This document shows positions 1 through 12,633 of a stretch of DNA of 64,000 nt, one piece after another. The DNA comes from Temnothorax longispinosus. Lineage: Eukaryota > Arthropoda > Insecta > Hymenoptera > Formicidae. Under the pieces are notes generated by a model. It saw only the letters and a program-made list of their open reading frames with translations. It was not told the origin of the DNA and searched no databases. Within the stretch, counting starts at the first letter, position 1. The number at the start of each line of letters is the position of its first letter. The stretch lies in contig NC_092368.1 of assembly GCF_030848805.1 (NCBI RefSeq), positions 7,928,571-7,992,570 on the forward strand, written 5' to 3'. The translations under genes and the position numbers were made by a program.

Positions 1-1041
1 AGGGAAGACCGGGGCTAAGCCGACACTATTTTTTCAAAGGCACGTTTTAATATTTAATTAAAATTTTTAGGCAAATTCAATGATATATATTTAAAGAGTG
101 TTTCTTCAGGTACAAAATTGATTCAGGAAGTTTTGCTGTACGTCGCTTTGTTTTGCCGCCAGGAAAGGAAAAGTGACGCGAAGACAAATTTTCGAATTAA
201 AAAATGACGGGGCGAACTCGACACCCCGCCGGGGCAAACTCAACACTTTGTTTGATCGACACAATTTGATCTGGAATTTATTTTTTTATTGTTTAAAAAT
301 AAAAATACATTGTTTATCAAATGAAAAGACATTGTGTATTAGAAACAAAAAGTCGGAATAAAGTAAACAATTATTTAAAATAATGAGAAAAAAAAAAGAT
401 TAAACTTTTAATTATCTTTTTCTGAATTGTCTGAAAAACAATTTATACACGTAAACTCACGATCAGATGTGCGCACACATTCGTCATGAGCCATACGGTT
501 GCATAAGATGCATTGTTTGTTATTAGAAGCTAATGAAATGTTTTCCGAACACACGCAACAGATGTTCCTTAAATCGTCATCGGAATCGGACGAAACAATG
601 ACCTTTTTTGCGATAATGTCACTTTAGGTTAGTGTCGTCTTTGCCCCGGTGGCGTCGTGTCGACTTAGCCCCGAACGTCGTTTTTTACTTTTGTTACTCC
701 AAAAATATGTAAATTTTAAAAATATGCAAAAATTATTATCGGATTCGTATAAAGCATCGAATTTCCCATCAAAATCACTTAGCGGTAGATTCGCAAGAGT
801 AAAGCTCGATGAAAGAGTAGACATTTTCGAGAGATCAGAAAAATTACTTTTCACTATCAAAAACACTTATGTCGCGTTAAAAATTACACTATAACTCAGA
901 ATGTTACCAAATTCCGTTGATAATACTGGCACATAAAGACGCATTTACAGTAGCAAAGGCAAGTTTCTACGATAGATTTAAATTGGCAAAAAGCCTAATG
1001 TCAAGTTCGCCCCGCTGTCGGCTTAGCCCCGGTCTCCCCTA
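1..1041. mobile_element. TIR element, GACCGGGGC family, copy 1
   Basis: The left end reads GGGAAGACCGGGGCTAAGCC and the right end is its inverse with one mismatch, followed by TA, so this is a non-autonomous DNA transposon with TIRs of about 24 bp and a probable TA target duplication (the left TA would fall just outside the window). Internally it repeats variants of the terminal word GGGGCNNACTCGAC near 207-246 and 637-674. The reading frames inside are short and resemble no transposase. Related copies lie at 43954-44857 and 62596-63193. Confidence 0.75.
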
Positions 1042-1089
1042 TATTTCATAATAATAATAATAATATTTTAAATAATAATTATTATTAAG

Positions 1090-1740
1090 TTAAATCCGCG
1101 CGAGGAAAAGAGAACGCCAACGAAAAGACGCGCGCGAACGGGGGGAGACAAAGGAGGTTGGGAGCAAGAGAGAACATCAATGAGGGGAACGGGAGCGAGA
1201 GAGAGACCGCGCTGAGGGAAAGATAACGGCGAACAAGACGCGGGCGAGCCGTGTGACGTCACGCGGACCGACGTGGCCGTTGGACGCGGACCCCCCCTCC
1301 CGCGGCGCGCCGCCGATAAAATTCCAGCAACCAAACGGCGCCCGTTAGCCTTTGTAATACCCCGCGCCAATAAAATGACGACCCCCCCCCGGACCACCAC
1401 GGTCTAAAACGCGGACACCTACCCCCCTGCGCGGACCCCCTCGCCCTAGAACGCGGACACCTACCCCCCCCCCTTGGACCACCCTCGGCGTAGAACGCGG
1501 CGGTACCCTTGTCAACGATATGTTTATTAACATTTAATAAACATGTCCCGACATGCTCGCCGACCACCCCCCTCTCCGCGGACCACCCGCGCCCTCGAGT
1601 CCCCCCCCCCGCGGACCCCCTCGCCTTCAAGTTCCCCCGCCCCGCTCCCCCCTCGCCCGCGGTACCCCCCCCCCCCCCGCGCCAGCGGTACCCCCCCGCC
1701 CCGCTCCCCCTCGGAGCCCATGGGTAGATCTCTCAAAATA
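1090..1740. repeat. C-rich low-complexity repeat block
   Basis: A GC-rich stretch dominated by runs of C and the words GCGGACC and ACGCGGACACCTACC. The word CTAGAACGCGG and close variants recur at about 1403, 1446 and 1490, a degenerate 43-bp period. Open frames here on both strands are proline/glycine/arginine-rich artefacts of base composition. A small hairpin (ATGTTTATTA / TAATAAACAT) sits near 1518-1545. Confidence 0.6.
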
Positions 1741-1888
1741 ACTCCTACTTAAGTGTGCCACTTTATTATAAGAGTGGTTTCCACAATACAACTGATACAA
1801 AAGTTGTGCCGTGTCATTGTGTCGATTTACAATAGAACAACTTGACCCGGTAAAAAATTTTTCATATATAACTATATGGAAATATGCA

Positions 1889-3722
1889 AGATCCCGGGAA
1901 AAAAAAACGAAGCGGTCTTATATGGTCTTATATGCTCATATATGCTTGATATTTCTTATATGTCTTTATATAATCTTATATAATCTGTACACAACCCGTT
2001 CAGATTGTGGGCTATGGCGGTGAAGGAAACACTGATCTTTAATCGTTGACAAAATATATAATATATTTAGAGAATATAGCAGAACAAATTTAATCACATT
2101 CATAAGTCATTATAGCAAAAATCAATAATCCCATGAATCAAGAAATAATATATATAATTTACATTGTAATAGTCCGTTCAATGAAGAGAACATAATCATT
2201 AGTTAAACGTATAATCTCCGTTTGAAACTTGGAACGTAAAATAATAATATTTCACAAGGTAATTATAAATAAAGAATCACTATGATATGATAGCTTTGAA
2301 TATATCTTTAAATTATTTAATCACTGAAAAGACTATTAGACATGACAAGAAACTGATATTATAATTAATAATGAACCAAAATAATCTTATATATAAATTT
2401 TATAAGTGAATAATGCGTTAAATAATAATCGTTATTAAACGCATTAATTCACATTGATTTGTGAAAACGCAACGAAGATTTAAAGTATTTCACATGAATC
2501 GATATATTGCGTGTTACACCGTTGAATATAATTTCTGAATAAATGAACATTAACTTTATGGCGAATCTTGTTCAGAACAATTGACATTATACATCTTATC
2601 TTAAACATTTTATGCATTCATTCGTATTGATTAAACAAATGAATTACTTCGCAATATGTATCGAGAAATATGTGAATTAACTATCACAAAAAATAGAATT
2701 AAACGTGTCGTATTCTTAAATATTTTACTTTACTTGGCCAAAATGAAAGAGCACGAATGAATAATTAAATAATGGTTGCAACCCGTAAATAAAAACTTGA
2801 GTACTCAAGGGAGAAGAACGATTATCGTTCCTGTCTATAAATGCTTCGCTGGAGCGCGGAAGCCTTTCAAACGTCCTTTACTGGACGGTAGATCTCTCGA
2901 GATTTCTGAAACCAAGGATCGAGTAGATTGTAGACTTTTCCGACAATCTTTATCTTAGTCGTGATCGATGGCTTCTATCAGAAATCTAAGAGTTACCTGA
3001 TTACTAGTGTCCACCGTGTGTGGAAGCACTTCTAGAAGAGTCGTTTCCTTTCCGTTTATCCATATCAGTCATTATCAAGAAACGGAGTAATGGCGTCAAT
3101 CTTATGCCGTCATCGTCATCATCAAGAAACGGAGTAATGGCGTCGATCTCTCACACGTTGGCGAATGAATCGAGCCTTGGTCCTGCCGTGCGTCAATTAC
3201 AGTCCCTCGGATCTCCTCGTACTTCTCATTACAGTCCCTCGGATCCTCTCAGACTTCTCAATCAGTTACTTAAAGTATCACACTCGTCGTTTACAATGAC
3301 TCGGATTCAATATAATACCGAATTCAGATTATTACGGCAGAAGGTCAGAAAAATGTCTTCACTGTTAGACAACCAAGAAACGAATAACGCCGGTTGCCCG
3401 GGCCGCAAGCTTGTGCATGCACGCGCGCTTTCTTCTTCACGCGGCAATTACATGAATTGAATATCAATACGTCGCGCCTCTAGCGCTTTACGCTATACAA
3501 TTTCTCTAGGGAACTAGATTCGCCAACTGAAGTGAGTTTACAAAATCGCTAGTACTTTCTATGAAATATCATAGATGGCAACATTCACCCTTTTCTCCTC
3601 AATGTCTCATCACGCTTTCAAACATAATCATATATGACCATAGAAGAGCTTATGCGGCCAAAATTCATATATGAGCACATAAGACCATATAAGACCGCTT
3701 CATTTTTTTTTCCCGGGATGTA
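1889..3722. mobile_element. Fold-back element with CCCGGGAAAAAAAA ends
   Basis: The left end (about 1889-1957) carries CCCGGGAAAAAAAA, then a string of GGTCTTATATGCTCATATAT-like words. The right end (about 3651-3722) is its inverted copy over roughly 55 bp. The interior (2000-3590) is AT-rich with no supported gene. It contains short direct repeats, such as AAGAAACGGAGTAATGGCG at about 3078 and 3122 and ACAGTCCCTCGGATC near 3199 and 3230. The ends are shared with the elements at 3948-5335, so this is read as a non-autonomous fold-back element; its autonomous partner is unknown. Confidence 0.5.
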
Positions 3723-3947
3723 TAAGCTATTATATAATTTATAATTATATATAATTTTATATAATACTGGGGCTGACTCCTATATAATTATATAGCAAAA
3801 ATAAGTACCCGAGACAAAAAATGAGTATAATATGGTCAGATGTAAAAATATAGTATTAGATATAAAAAAATCTAATAACACATGTAATTTTATATAATCA
3901 TATATAATACAATCAGATCTGGGCGCAATATGATTTCCGATGAAAAA

Positions 3948-5335
3948 AATACCTCATATTTGTTCATATTCGTAGATATATACAATTATACAGTAAAAAA
4001 ATTTGTGTTAAATTCGACATATTTCACATGTCCCAAATGGTCCACTCAAATTTTTGTGTAAATTGAACATAATATGAGTATGTCAAATTATGACACAAAT
4101 ATTATGTTCATAATTTAACACAAAATAAAGGAAAGTTTGATGATATGTGAACGAAAATTTTGTGTACAACAGACATCTGTATAATGTTAAATATAAATAT
4201 AAAAAACATTTTTATATGTACAATAGGCATCTGTATAAGGTTAAATATAAATAAAAAGAATATTTTTTAAACAAAATTATATTATTTTTATGTTAATCTT
4301 ACGATTAAATATAAAATCCTTAGTAGCGCACTGACGTTAAATGACGTTTTAATGATTTTCTTTCTTTTCTTTCTTTATTTCTTTCATTATTTTCTTAACA
4401 TTTTCATGTGTTACGTTTATGTCAACGTGATAACTTAACATTTTATGCTATGTCATGTAGAAATTAAATATTACTTTGAGTTCTTTTAACACAATTATTT
4501 TTTAAAAAATCAACACGTCTTAAACATTGCACTTTTGTTTTAACATAAACAAAAGTTAAAGTAAAGCTTTAAATAATCGTAAACTTTGACATACAAAATA
4601 ATTAAATTTACTAAAATTAAATAAATATTTCTATTACACATAATTCAAGTTAATATAATTAATATTATCTAAGGCGTAAGACGCTACGGCAATGCCTGTA
4701 CAATACGTGTGTTGGTTCTAATACTTTTTCGCCGTGTATATCATCTTTCACTCGCCCGGCTCGCCGCTCGTCACGCGCCGCGCGCCCCTCACACCTCGTC
4801 ACGCGCCGCGCGCCCCTCACCACTCATCGCGCGCCGGGCTCCGTGCCAGCCGAGACCCGCCTCTATCGCTCCTTGTGCGCTCATTCGCTCAGACGTTTCA
4901 ATTAATAACTCGTTAACTATTGCGAATTTTACAAAATAATACATGACTTTTCTCTTCACAGTTTGACCCAAACTATCCCAGCCATTCGGCTGGATACTTT
5001 TATTTCTGACACCCTGTATAAGATTATACTTAAAGAGGTTTTATGGAATATATAATCATATATTTTCATATAATATAGCCATATAATATTGTTTAAGATT
5101 ATGTTTCCATTTCTTATATAACCATATATAATTATATATCTATTAATATGAACAAATAAGAGGTATTCTTTTCTGGGTATATAATCATATATGCTCATAC
5201 ATAGCCCTATATAATTATATATTCCCATATATGGCTATATAATATTGTTTAAGATTATATCTTTCATTTCTTATATGATCATATATCTACTAATATGAAC
5301 TAATATGAACAAATAAGAGGTTTTTTTCCCGGGTA
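3948..5335. repeat. AT-rich inverted/tandem repeat cluster
   Basis: The word ACCTCATATTTGTTCATATT at about 3950-3980 reappears inverted at about 5130-5175 and again at 5280-5335, the last followed by TTTTTTTCCCGGG. The two right-hand copies belong to a tandem duplication of roughly 150 bp (5081-5175 and 5227-5330) built from TATATAATCATATAT words. Between them, 4050-4125 forms an AT hairpin, and 4770-4850 holds two tandem copies of a 27-bp GTCACGCGCCGCGCGCCCCT-like unit. No gene is supported. Confidence 0.5.
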
Positions 5336-6680
5336 TTGATTAAAATGTCTGAGCAAATCGACGTATAAGAAGACTTGTAGGCATGTAAAATGGTTTACAA
5401 TTAGGTCTTTTAGCAAAGGTGAGCATCATCTGATAGCAAGAAGTAGAGTCACATAGCGAGTGGCGAGCGACGTGTGACATATGACATCGTTTCTCCCAAT
5501 GCCTTGTCGCGCGCGTAGCAATCGCAATCATTGCGTAACACTATACTGTCTCCTTTTGCCGAATTATATGAATGCATATTGATACGCGGATTTTTATTAA
5601 TTATTTTTCCCTACCTCAAAATATTTAAAAAAATCTACAAAAATTCATGAAACATCTGTCTACATTGTAGTTGACAATTTTATTATACGATAGTCATTTT
5701 GAAATACCATCGTTTATTTCATATCTTCTAACAGGCTTGCAAGTTTTACAGTTATGAGCAGATATCATTTTGGCTCGGACGTCGTAGACCCACATTAAGG
5801 GTTAAAAAGAGAAAAATATTACGAAGTAAAGTCACGTTCTTAATATTAAAGTCAAATATTGATTACTTTAGTCTTTAAAGTTTTTATAAAATATAACAGT
5901 ATTGTACTGTTACAATATTTTTAGAAATAAAAATTGAGAATATTTTTAATGATTTATTTATTTCTAAAATTTGACTAATAATATGTACCCAATAAAAATT
6001 ATTCATTAATTGAATTATTTTAAATAATTGCTGAGTTATAAGATGTTAAAAACCTTGTGTTAGTTATTCAGGTGCGTATATATATTTTAAAGACTTTAAA
6101 AAATTTTTTAATAAATATTTGAAAAAGTTGACGATTGGAAATTATTACAATTGTCCTGAGAAAATGCTGACAATGAATATATATGTATGTAAGATTTATT
6201 ACTTTGAATGCATATTTTAGGATTCTAGACTTATGTGCAATGAATGCTTCAAAGAGACAGCTCTAAAGAGTATATAAATACAAATTTTTAAAATAATTTT
6301 GTTATAATAATAAATTATATTCTTTAAATATATATAATAATAATTGTCAAACAAATTGTCTTAAAAATTGATTTCTTTTATCTTGAAACTTTAAATAATA
6401 ACTTACAATCTTTAATTTTTTTTTAAAGAAAAATGGGCTCGAACAATTCGTTAAACAAAAGGAATTAGCTTAAACTGTACATAAAATATACCTGAGAAGC
6501 ATTTTGGGATAAAACGTTTGTTTTAAAGATATAAAATATTATATATATGTTATAAGAGTGTTGGGGTAGAATGTTTAATTTAAAGACATTTCCATCAAGT
6601 ACTGATTGTATAATTTGAGAATAGTCTTCAATCCATATCTTTGTTCCAAAAGTCTCAAAATATACAATGACTACAAGATT
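5336..6680. other. AT-rich stretch, nothing recognised
   Basis: About 1.3 kb of AT-rich DNA with no convincing reading frame, splice-bounded exon, repeat array or TIR pair. A short, more GC-balanced patch at 5340-5530 has no recognisable coding content. Confidence 0.5.
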
Positions 6681-6683
6681 GCT

Positions 6684-6915
6684 AATATTATTTTATGTAA
6701 CACATGCATGGAAAGTGGCCCATTACGCACGCGACGCGTGCGTGATAGGCCACTTTCCACGCACTTGCAACATAAAATAGGGTATGCAAGCCGTGCGTGA
6801 AGATGAAAATTCACGGGTGCGGAGTTGACGCACGAGCCGAAGCCGCGAAGGCGAGTGCGGTCACCGCACCCGGGAATTTTCATCTTCACGCACTTGTTGC
6901 ACAAATAACTATTGT
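6684..6915. repeat. Nested hairpin module (GGAAAGTGGCCCATT type)
   Basis: Two consecutive hairpins. The first pairs GCATGGAAAGTGGCC with GGCCACTTTCCACGC around a CACGCGACGCGTGCG core (6705-6760). The second pairs GTGAAGATGAAAATTC with its inverse around a GC-rich core of the type GCGGAGTTGACGCACGAGCC (6798-6895). The right edge, TTGTTGCACAAATAAC, is the inverse of the left edge of the block at 47748-48243, so both are copies of one dispersed fold-back family. Exact ends and target duplications are not resolved. Confidence 0.55.
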
Positions 6916-7004
6916 GTTTATTGCTCTATAAATAAAATTTTTAATTGCATATTGTTTGTTGTTGTCGCTTCAGCATTAATTAAACAAATAAAAAAGTAAA
7001 AGTA

Positions 7005-7290
7005 AAGTAAAACTATATAAGTAAAAGATAATCAACATATAGTTTGGGGACATATAAGTAAAAGATAGTCAACATATAGTTTGGGGACATATGCTGTGGT
7101 GGCAGCACTATCCAGGCACAATCATATAAACTTTATATAAACTTAAAGCCCCAAAATATACGTATCATATAAAAATAAAAATGTCCCCAAAGTATGCGAT
7201 GAACCTAGAGATTTTTTGAGACCAGTCCCTAAAGTATCGAAATGTCCTCAAAATATACACACGCTCGAAAAAATGTCTTCAATATGTACA
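7005..7290. repeat. Short direct/inverted repeat patch
   Basis: A 42-bp unit ending in CATATAGTTTGGGGACATA is tandemly duplicated at about 7011-7092. Inverted versions of its core (ATGTCCCCAAAGTATG, then ATGTCCTCAAAATATAC) follow at 7180-7260. An (AT)n microsatellite lies at 7297-7318. From there to 8170 nothing is recognised. Confidence 0.45.
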
Positions 7291-8171
7291 TTGTGCATAT
7301 ATATATATATATATATGTTGCATACAATTGTCGGTGTTGATAATACTCAAATTGTTAACAACATATATGTACATTCTCCAGTTTTCTAGTAAAACTTTAT
7401 ATAATTTTTAGATGTTAAAATTGTTTTTTTCAGTTGATTTCAATAATTTATGTGTAAATGTGTAAATGTAAACGTGTAAGTAAACGTAAAAAATCCGCAT
7501 CCTCAAACCATAACATACAAGCTATGCAGCTACAGGAGAAAACTCATTTATTAATTTATTAATAGAGCATATAATACCGAAATTCTCATAGATTATAAGG
7601 AGGCAAGTAATATGCAATATTAACTACTACAACTTATCACAAATATAAATTAAAGAAGATACAGAGCTTCCCTGAAGTAAAACTTTGGGATTTTATTCAC
7701 TTAAGAATTTCAGGGATACCTTACATACTTTCGTTTTATTATTGATAATATAAAAAAAATATATATATATCTTGTGTAAGCGCAAGTTTTGCAAAGAAAT
7801 AGGAAATGTATTATAATATTTTGTTACCGAAAAGATTTGATTGATAATTATAAGCTTGTTTTAAAGTATTTTCTTCTAATGTAGATTAGCTAAAACTGGC
7901 TCTGAAAAATTCACAGAAGCAGATAATGCGAAAGGTACTATTTGCCTGCAAACATTGCACCTAATATCCACTTATATAATTTGTATAAATAAGTTACTTC
8001 CTACGAAAAAACATTTGCAATATGGCGATCTATAAAATGCAAATATACGAGCACGTAGAAATATATTAAAATCACGTTAGGACCACGTTGCCAATTAAAG
8101 TAGATACATATTTTTGCTTGAATACTTATTCCTACAATGGTTTTACTATTTCAGTAGTTCCTTATCATTTA

Positions 8172-9913
8172 TTATTCCGGAAACGCGCGTTTCACAATAA
8201 TTTCCAAACAATCCGCGATTCGCTTTAAATTTCCATTAATGTCATTCAGGACACTCAAAGATTTATTGTTCATTTCACTAATACTGTCCACTAACTCGGA
8301 AGATAAACGCGCTCGCTGGCTGGACGACTCCGAGTGGTTCGGCAGTGAGGCAGATCGGGGCCTCTTATTTCGGCTGGTACCCGGACTTTCTGTATCCTCT
8401 GCGGAGAGAACCTCAATAACTTCGTCAGTCTCCTGAAACCAAATGAAAAGAGTAATTAATGCAGGCATTAAATCTTTAAACAATAATTGTTTATGTTGTT
8501 TAGTACACTTGTAGTATGTGGTGTTTATATCACAACATCTATAATTGACATCACCCAACTTCTGAAAAATTTAATTCATTAAACATGTATAATACATTAT
8601 TCAGTTTCGCAATATACCTTCATTCATGGCAATTACTAGGCTGTTAAATCTTTCAACAATAATTGTTCATGTTCAAAACGTTGATATGTATTGTCGACAT
8701 TACAAATTTTAGTTAAGGCCGCTCGACTTCTGAAAAATTGAAGTCGTGAGAAACGTAAAAGTACATTATTCAGTTTTACAATATACTTTACTTTATGAAA
8801 AATGGTGCACTACGAAATCTTTAATAATTAACTGACAATGAATAATACTTATAAATACACATACATCATTAATCGAGGTTATGCCGAATCAAGTAAAAAT
8901 TTGCAACGTCGACAATACATATCAAGGTTTGTAGAACATGAACAATTACTGTTTGAAGATTTAACGGATAAGATTTGTCAGTAATGAATGTATACTGCAA
9001 AAAGAAACAATGTAATCGTACATTTTTCATTAATTCCATTTTTCAGAAGTCGAGCGGTTTCAACTATAAAAGTTGTGATGTCGACAACACATACCACAAA
9101 TTTACTAAAAAACATCTATTGTTTACTTGAATTAAAATAAATAAGTATTGAAATTATAGAAGGAAAAGTAGAGAGAAAGGGAGACAGACAGACGTACGTA
9201 CAGAGAAAGAAAGTGAATGTTTATCAAATTATAGTAGGTGAAAAAGTAAAAAATAAGTATTTCTTTACGAACATACTTCAAATTCTAAGCCGTATTCCTG
9301 TAGCCCTTCGTCCCCATCTGCTGCAGTCATGCCCATTATATTTAGGAGGCGCATCTCCTGATCTGTGAGGTTTTCCATCACCGGGGCCCCACCTCCAGTA
9401 GCTGTGAAGTCTTTTTTTAATTCAGCATACTGCTTCTTTACCCGGCATTTCCAGTCTGCGACAACCTGTAAAATCCATATATTCAATGAATGCTCGCTGC
9501 GGTTACTATGCAGCTAACAAAATTGTCAATTTATATATCTTTTTAGATCATGTACTAAATAAAGCTATTGTTTATATAAAATCGTGTATACTTCATTTAT
9601 ATATATATACACATACATATATTATCTTTGAATATTATTATTGTATAGAATTATGAATATTATTGAGCCTCAAATGTTAAAAAATCTATAATAATAATAA
9701 TTATAATTTATTATAATTGTTTACGCACCTGTTTCCATTGTTTTACTGTCCTCGTCTCAGTCTGCAGGGCATTCAAAACGTCCACCAATTCTTGCCACTG
9801 TCGGTGCAAATTTTCTTTGCCCCTGGCTCCGACAAATTTATTGGTTATGAGCTCGCTATGTTGCTCGCTATAATCGAGGATTATTCCGAAATGCTCTTTT
9901 TCGTGGTTCTCAT
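8172..9913 (-). CDS. Myb/SANT-like (zeste-type) DNA-binding protein, 5' exon missing
   Basis: Three exons on the minus strand join in frame: 9913-9729, 9465-9277 and 8432-8172 (stop TAA at 8174-8172), with acceptors TTTTTAG, TTTTACAG and GGTTTCAG and donors CAG|GTGCGT and GAA|GTATGT. The first two encode a helical Myb/SANT-like domain of the insect zeste/Myb_DNA-bind_5 type: the NKFVGARGKE stretch, two conserved Trp contexts (QWQELVDVLN, VADWKCRVKK) and the family's TGGG turn. The last exon is Ser/Arg-rich, then a predicted C-terminal helix (ISEMNNKSLSVLNDINGNLK). The first listed exon starts in phase 1, so an upstream exon is required. A donor AAAG|GTACGT at 10440 would supply the missing G of a GAT codon, but its exon and initiator ATG are not secure. 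Such proteins bind DNA and often oligomerise; many are transposon-derived. No DDE transposase lies nearby. Function here is inferred. Confidence 0.7.
8464..9110. repeat. Tandem plus inverted repeats in the zeste-like gene intron
   Basis: The intron between the last two exons contains a degenerate unit of about 170 bp carrying TTAAATCTTTMAACAATAAT, CGACTTCTGAAAAATT and TACATTATTCAGTTT. Two head-to-tail copies lie at about 8464-8610 and 8640-8790, and an inverted one at about 8900-9090. This is compatible with a decayed fold-back transposon. No reading frame is supported in it. Confidence 0.45.
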
Positions 9914-10139
9914 CTAAAAACAAAGAAAAATTTAATTTATGTATAAATCACCAATCACTAATAATATAAGTTAATGAAAACATTGAATCTTCAAGTTATT
10001 AAAGAAACCGATGTATTGATCGTATAAAAAATTTATCTCACTTAAACAATAATATTTTCATGTGAATTTTGTAAAGTTTTCAGAATATACAAACGTAAAA
10101 TTGTTTATAAAATTATAATTTTACCACAGCGGTTGTTAT

Positions 10140-10990
10140 TTCCTTTAAGTTAAGCTGTCTTCTTCTTCTTCTTCTTCTTCCGCTTATTGGCACTTAAGGG
10201 GATCCTAAATACCGACAAAACAGAGCTCGTTCTTTAAAACGGCTTTATAGATCGCAAAATCCTTTTACAGGAGTAAAGTATAGGTACTAATAAAGAGTGG
10301 GAATGTAAAATAATTAGTAATAATTGAAAAAATGTAAAAATGCTGTCACCTCATTTTCTAATATAAACAGTTGTATAAGTAATATGTACGAAATGAAATG
10401 TTCCTACTCTTCAGAAGACGTGCACAAACAATAACGTACCTTTAAAATTGAGATTGAAAGCCTGGAATAAAAATGAGAGCTTCGAAGAAATTATAACCTA
10501 TAACCACGTCTATCCTTGTCTATAAGTTCCGATAAGTTGAGCTGTGAATGGCTGTCATTCGGTGCCGGGTGCCGCACCCGGAAAAAATGCATGATACGGT
10601 ACTACAAACATGACCATAGACTAATGAATTTCACTAGATCGCCCACTCCCTGCAGTCTATTGTCTATTGTCTATAATTTTCATGATCCGCTGCGCCCACC
10701 GTTGTAATCGATTAGCCGCGATAATCGGAATATCAGTAGATGAAGAGTCTATACCTCTGCCCCGGGTACTTCCGAGGGAAAGCGGGGCGGGCCGCGCGCA
10801 CGCGGGGGGAGCGCCGTAAGAGATGGGCGAGGGGGTTGAGGGGAAGGGTATAGTTTCATCAGAGGGGGGAACTGCGGGGGGAAAATTCCCCACGCGATTT
10901 ACTAGTAACTGGAAAAGTTCTTATCGCTGTCCAATCAGATTTGAGAACAAACTCGAGGTTATCCAATCAGATGACAGTATTTTGTGGTAA
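10140..10990. other. Intergenic stretch with microsatellite and GC-rich patch
   Basis: Contains a (CTT)n tract at 10150-10180, then mixed-composition DNA. A GC-rich patch lies at 10755-10890. Two copies of TCCAATCAGAT lie near 10931 and 10961, CCAAT-box-like but without a demonstrated gene. No coding region is supported. Confidence 0.35.
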
Positions 10991-10999
10991 CCTGAAAGA

Positions 11000-11660
11000 C
11001 GTAAATTCCCTAGGCGGGTGATGGGGAATTTCGCGCCGCAACGTTGGCACCGGGGAGGGGGGGGATCGTCGAACCCGGACGCTCCGAGGGAGCGCTCGGA
11101 TCGGCGGATCCGCGTTATTGACCGCGTTATCGGTCGCGCGCGGAAATCCGACCCGATTAATTTTTTTCGCGCGTTTGGAAACGTTCAAACTCGTTCGAAC
11201 TCGTTCAAGGTTGCTCTGCTCGACGTCCCGCGCGACGGTGTGGGTGAGCGCGCGAAAACGCGTTCGAACGTGTTCAAGGTCGTTATTTTTTTCGCGGTCA
11301 CGATATCCGTTTTTCGTTCTTGTTCGTTTCGGTTCGAAGGTTGTTTTGATCCTTCTCTACTACGTATCGTAGATGACGCAATCGCGGTGATTGTGGAGTA
11401 AGCGGAGTCGGGGGATCTAGGGAGCGCGGGATCGTATCGAGGTAGGTACGGATCTAGAAGGAGGGAAAAAGAAAGAGAGAGAACGCATAGATGAGATATG
11501 TAGTTTTATTTTGAAAAAACAAAAAATATATACAAAAGTCAAAACGCGTTTACATTTTTTTGTGCGTATGTGCGTCGTGACATTAGGATCGGAAACAGAG
11601 CGCGGTAATCTCGCAGTCAACGATATTGTTAGGATCGAAGAATTCGCTCTTCAGTATCGC
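11000..11660. other. GC-richer flank of the viral-like cluster, no gene recognised
   Basis: Base composition shifts to about half GC with many CG dinucleotides, resembling the decayed cluster to its right rather than the AT-rich background to its left. Reading frames of 80-130 residues on the plus strand are arginine-rich and resemble no family. The word CGTTCGAAC/GTTCAAGG repeats several times at 11175-11275. A homopurine patch lies at 11458-11485. Confidence 0.35.
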
Positions 11661-11664
11661 AGTT

Positions 11665-12447
11665 TTAGCCGAAGTTCCCGTCTTGATCGCGTTGGCGGCT
11701 ATCTCCCGATAGCGCGAATACTTTGCGGTCGACTTCCTCGGTCGCCGCGCTCAGCGCCGAGACAACGCGATCGACGCAAAGTTGGACATCGTATAGTGTG
11801 AGCAGGGTTTTAAGCGACATCGCCAGACGAGCCGCGTTGGGTAGCTCCATACGTAAGATCGGCAGGTTGTTGATCGATGCGAATCGCAGCGTCAGTCCAC
11901 CGATCGATACCGGTGAGGGGAGGCGGGTTCCATCGACGAGGTTGGATTGCAGACACTACAGTATGTCGCGTTTACGCTCGACTAGCCCTTTCCACATATC
12001 GAGCGTCAGGAAGACCTCCCTGCCTTGTTTGTCTCCCAGAGCGATATCCACGTACGAAGGCGTATAATGTATACTGTACCACGGTGACTTAATCGTGATA
12101 CCTATGGCTATGTATTTGTAGCCAGTCGTCGTCAGCAGATAACGCGTCGTCAGGATGCGTACCGCAGGCAAGTCAGCGGGCATGTCGGTGGGAGGGTGAG
12201 AGCTGAACCACTGCGACTCCCGATGATGGTGATGATGATCGTCCGCCGATTCGATCCTTCGTCTTTTGCCGTTGTCGTTCACCTCCGAATCCGTCTCGCG
12301 AGGGGAAAGATTCCTCGGCGCGGGTCGATCGGTCAACGTCGAGAACATTTCGCGCACACGCTGTAGTAGTATCGTTCGTTTCTGATTTTTTTCCGACGCG
12401 TCGTATTCGGCTGACGATGCGTTACTGATGCTTTGGGGAAAACACAT
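11665..12447 (-). pseudogene. Unknown ORF of viral-like cluster, broken by a stop
   Basis: On the minus strand a frame from 12447 to 11956 encodes 163 residues: a charged N-terminal half with a nuclear-localisation-like KRRRIES patch and a histidine run, then a compact C-terminal part containing SPWYSIHYTPSYVDIALGDK. A stop interrupts it, after which the downstream frame to 11665 continues with similar character. This looks like one protein of roughly 250 residues with a premature stop. I do not recognise the family with certainty. The spacing, strand and composition match the metalloproteinase remnant next door, so both probably come from one virus-like or giant-transposon insertion. Function unknown. 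Confidence 0.4.
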
Positions 12448-12633
12448 CGGTATAAGTAGAAAAGTTCTTACTTATATCGCGCAATGTGTGGTGGGGATTT
12501 GCGCGGTCCTTTACATCCTTCGGTTGGTACGGCGATCGGAAAGCTGAACGCCCGAATCGTCGTCATCGTCCGAATAGCTCGCCGGTGACGTTAAATCGCC
12601 GACGCGTACGATTCGATCGAGAAGATCGCGCAA

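Noticed and set aside
1068..1752. Overlapping frames of 60-120 residues in the C-rich block
   Set aside because: Open on several frames of both strands at once, as expected from GC bias; no domain or splice logic.
3020..3460. 146-residue frame in the CCCGGG element
   Set aside because: Contains short direct repeats, has no recognisable domain and no splice context.
11018..11401. 127-residue plus-strand frame
   Set aside because: Arginine-rich, without family features, and partly overlapping another open frame; composition is enough to explain it.
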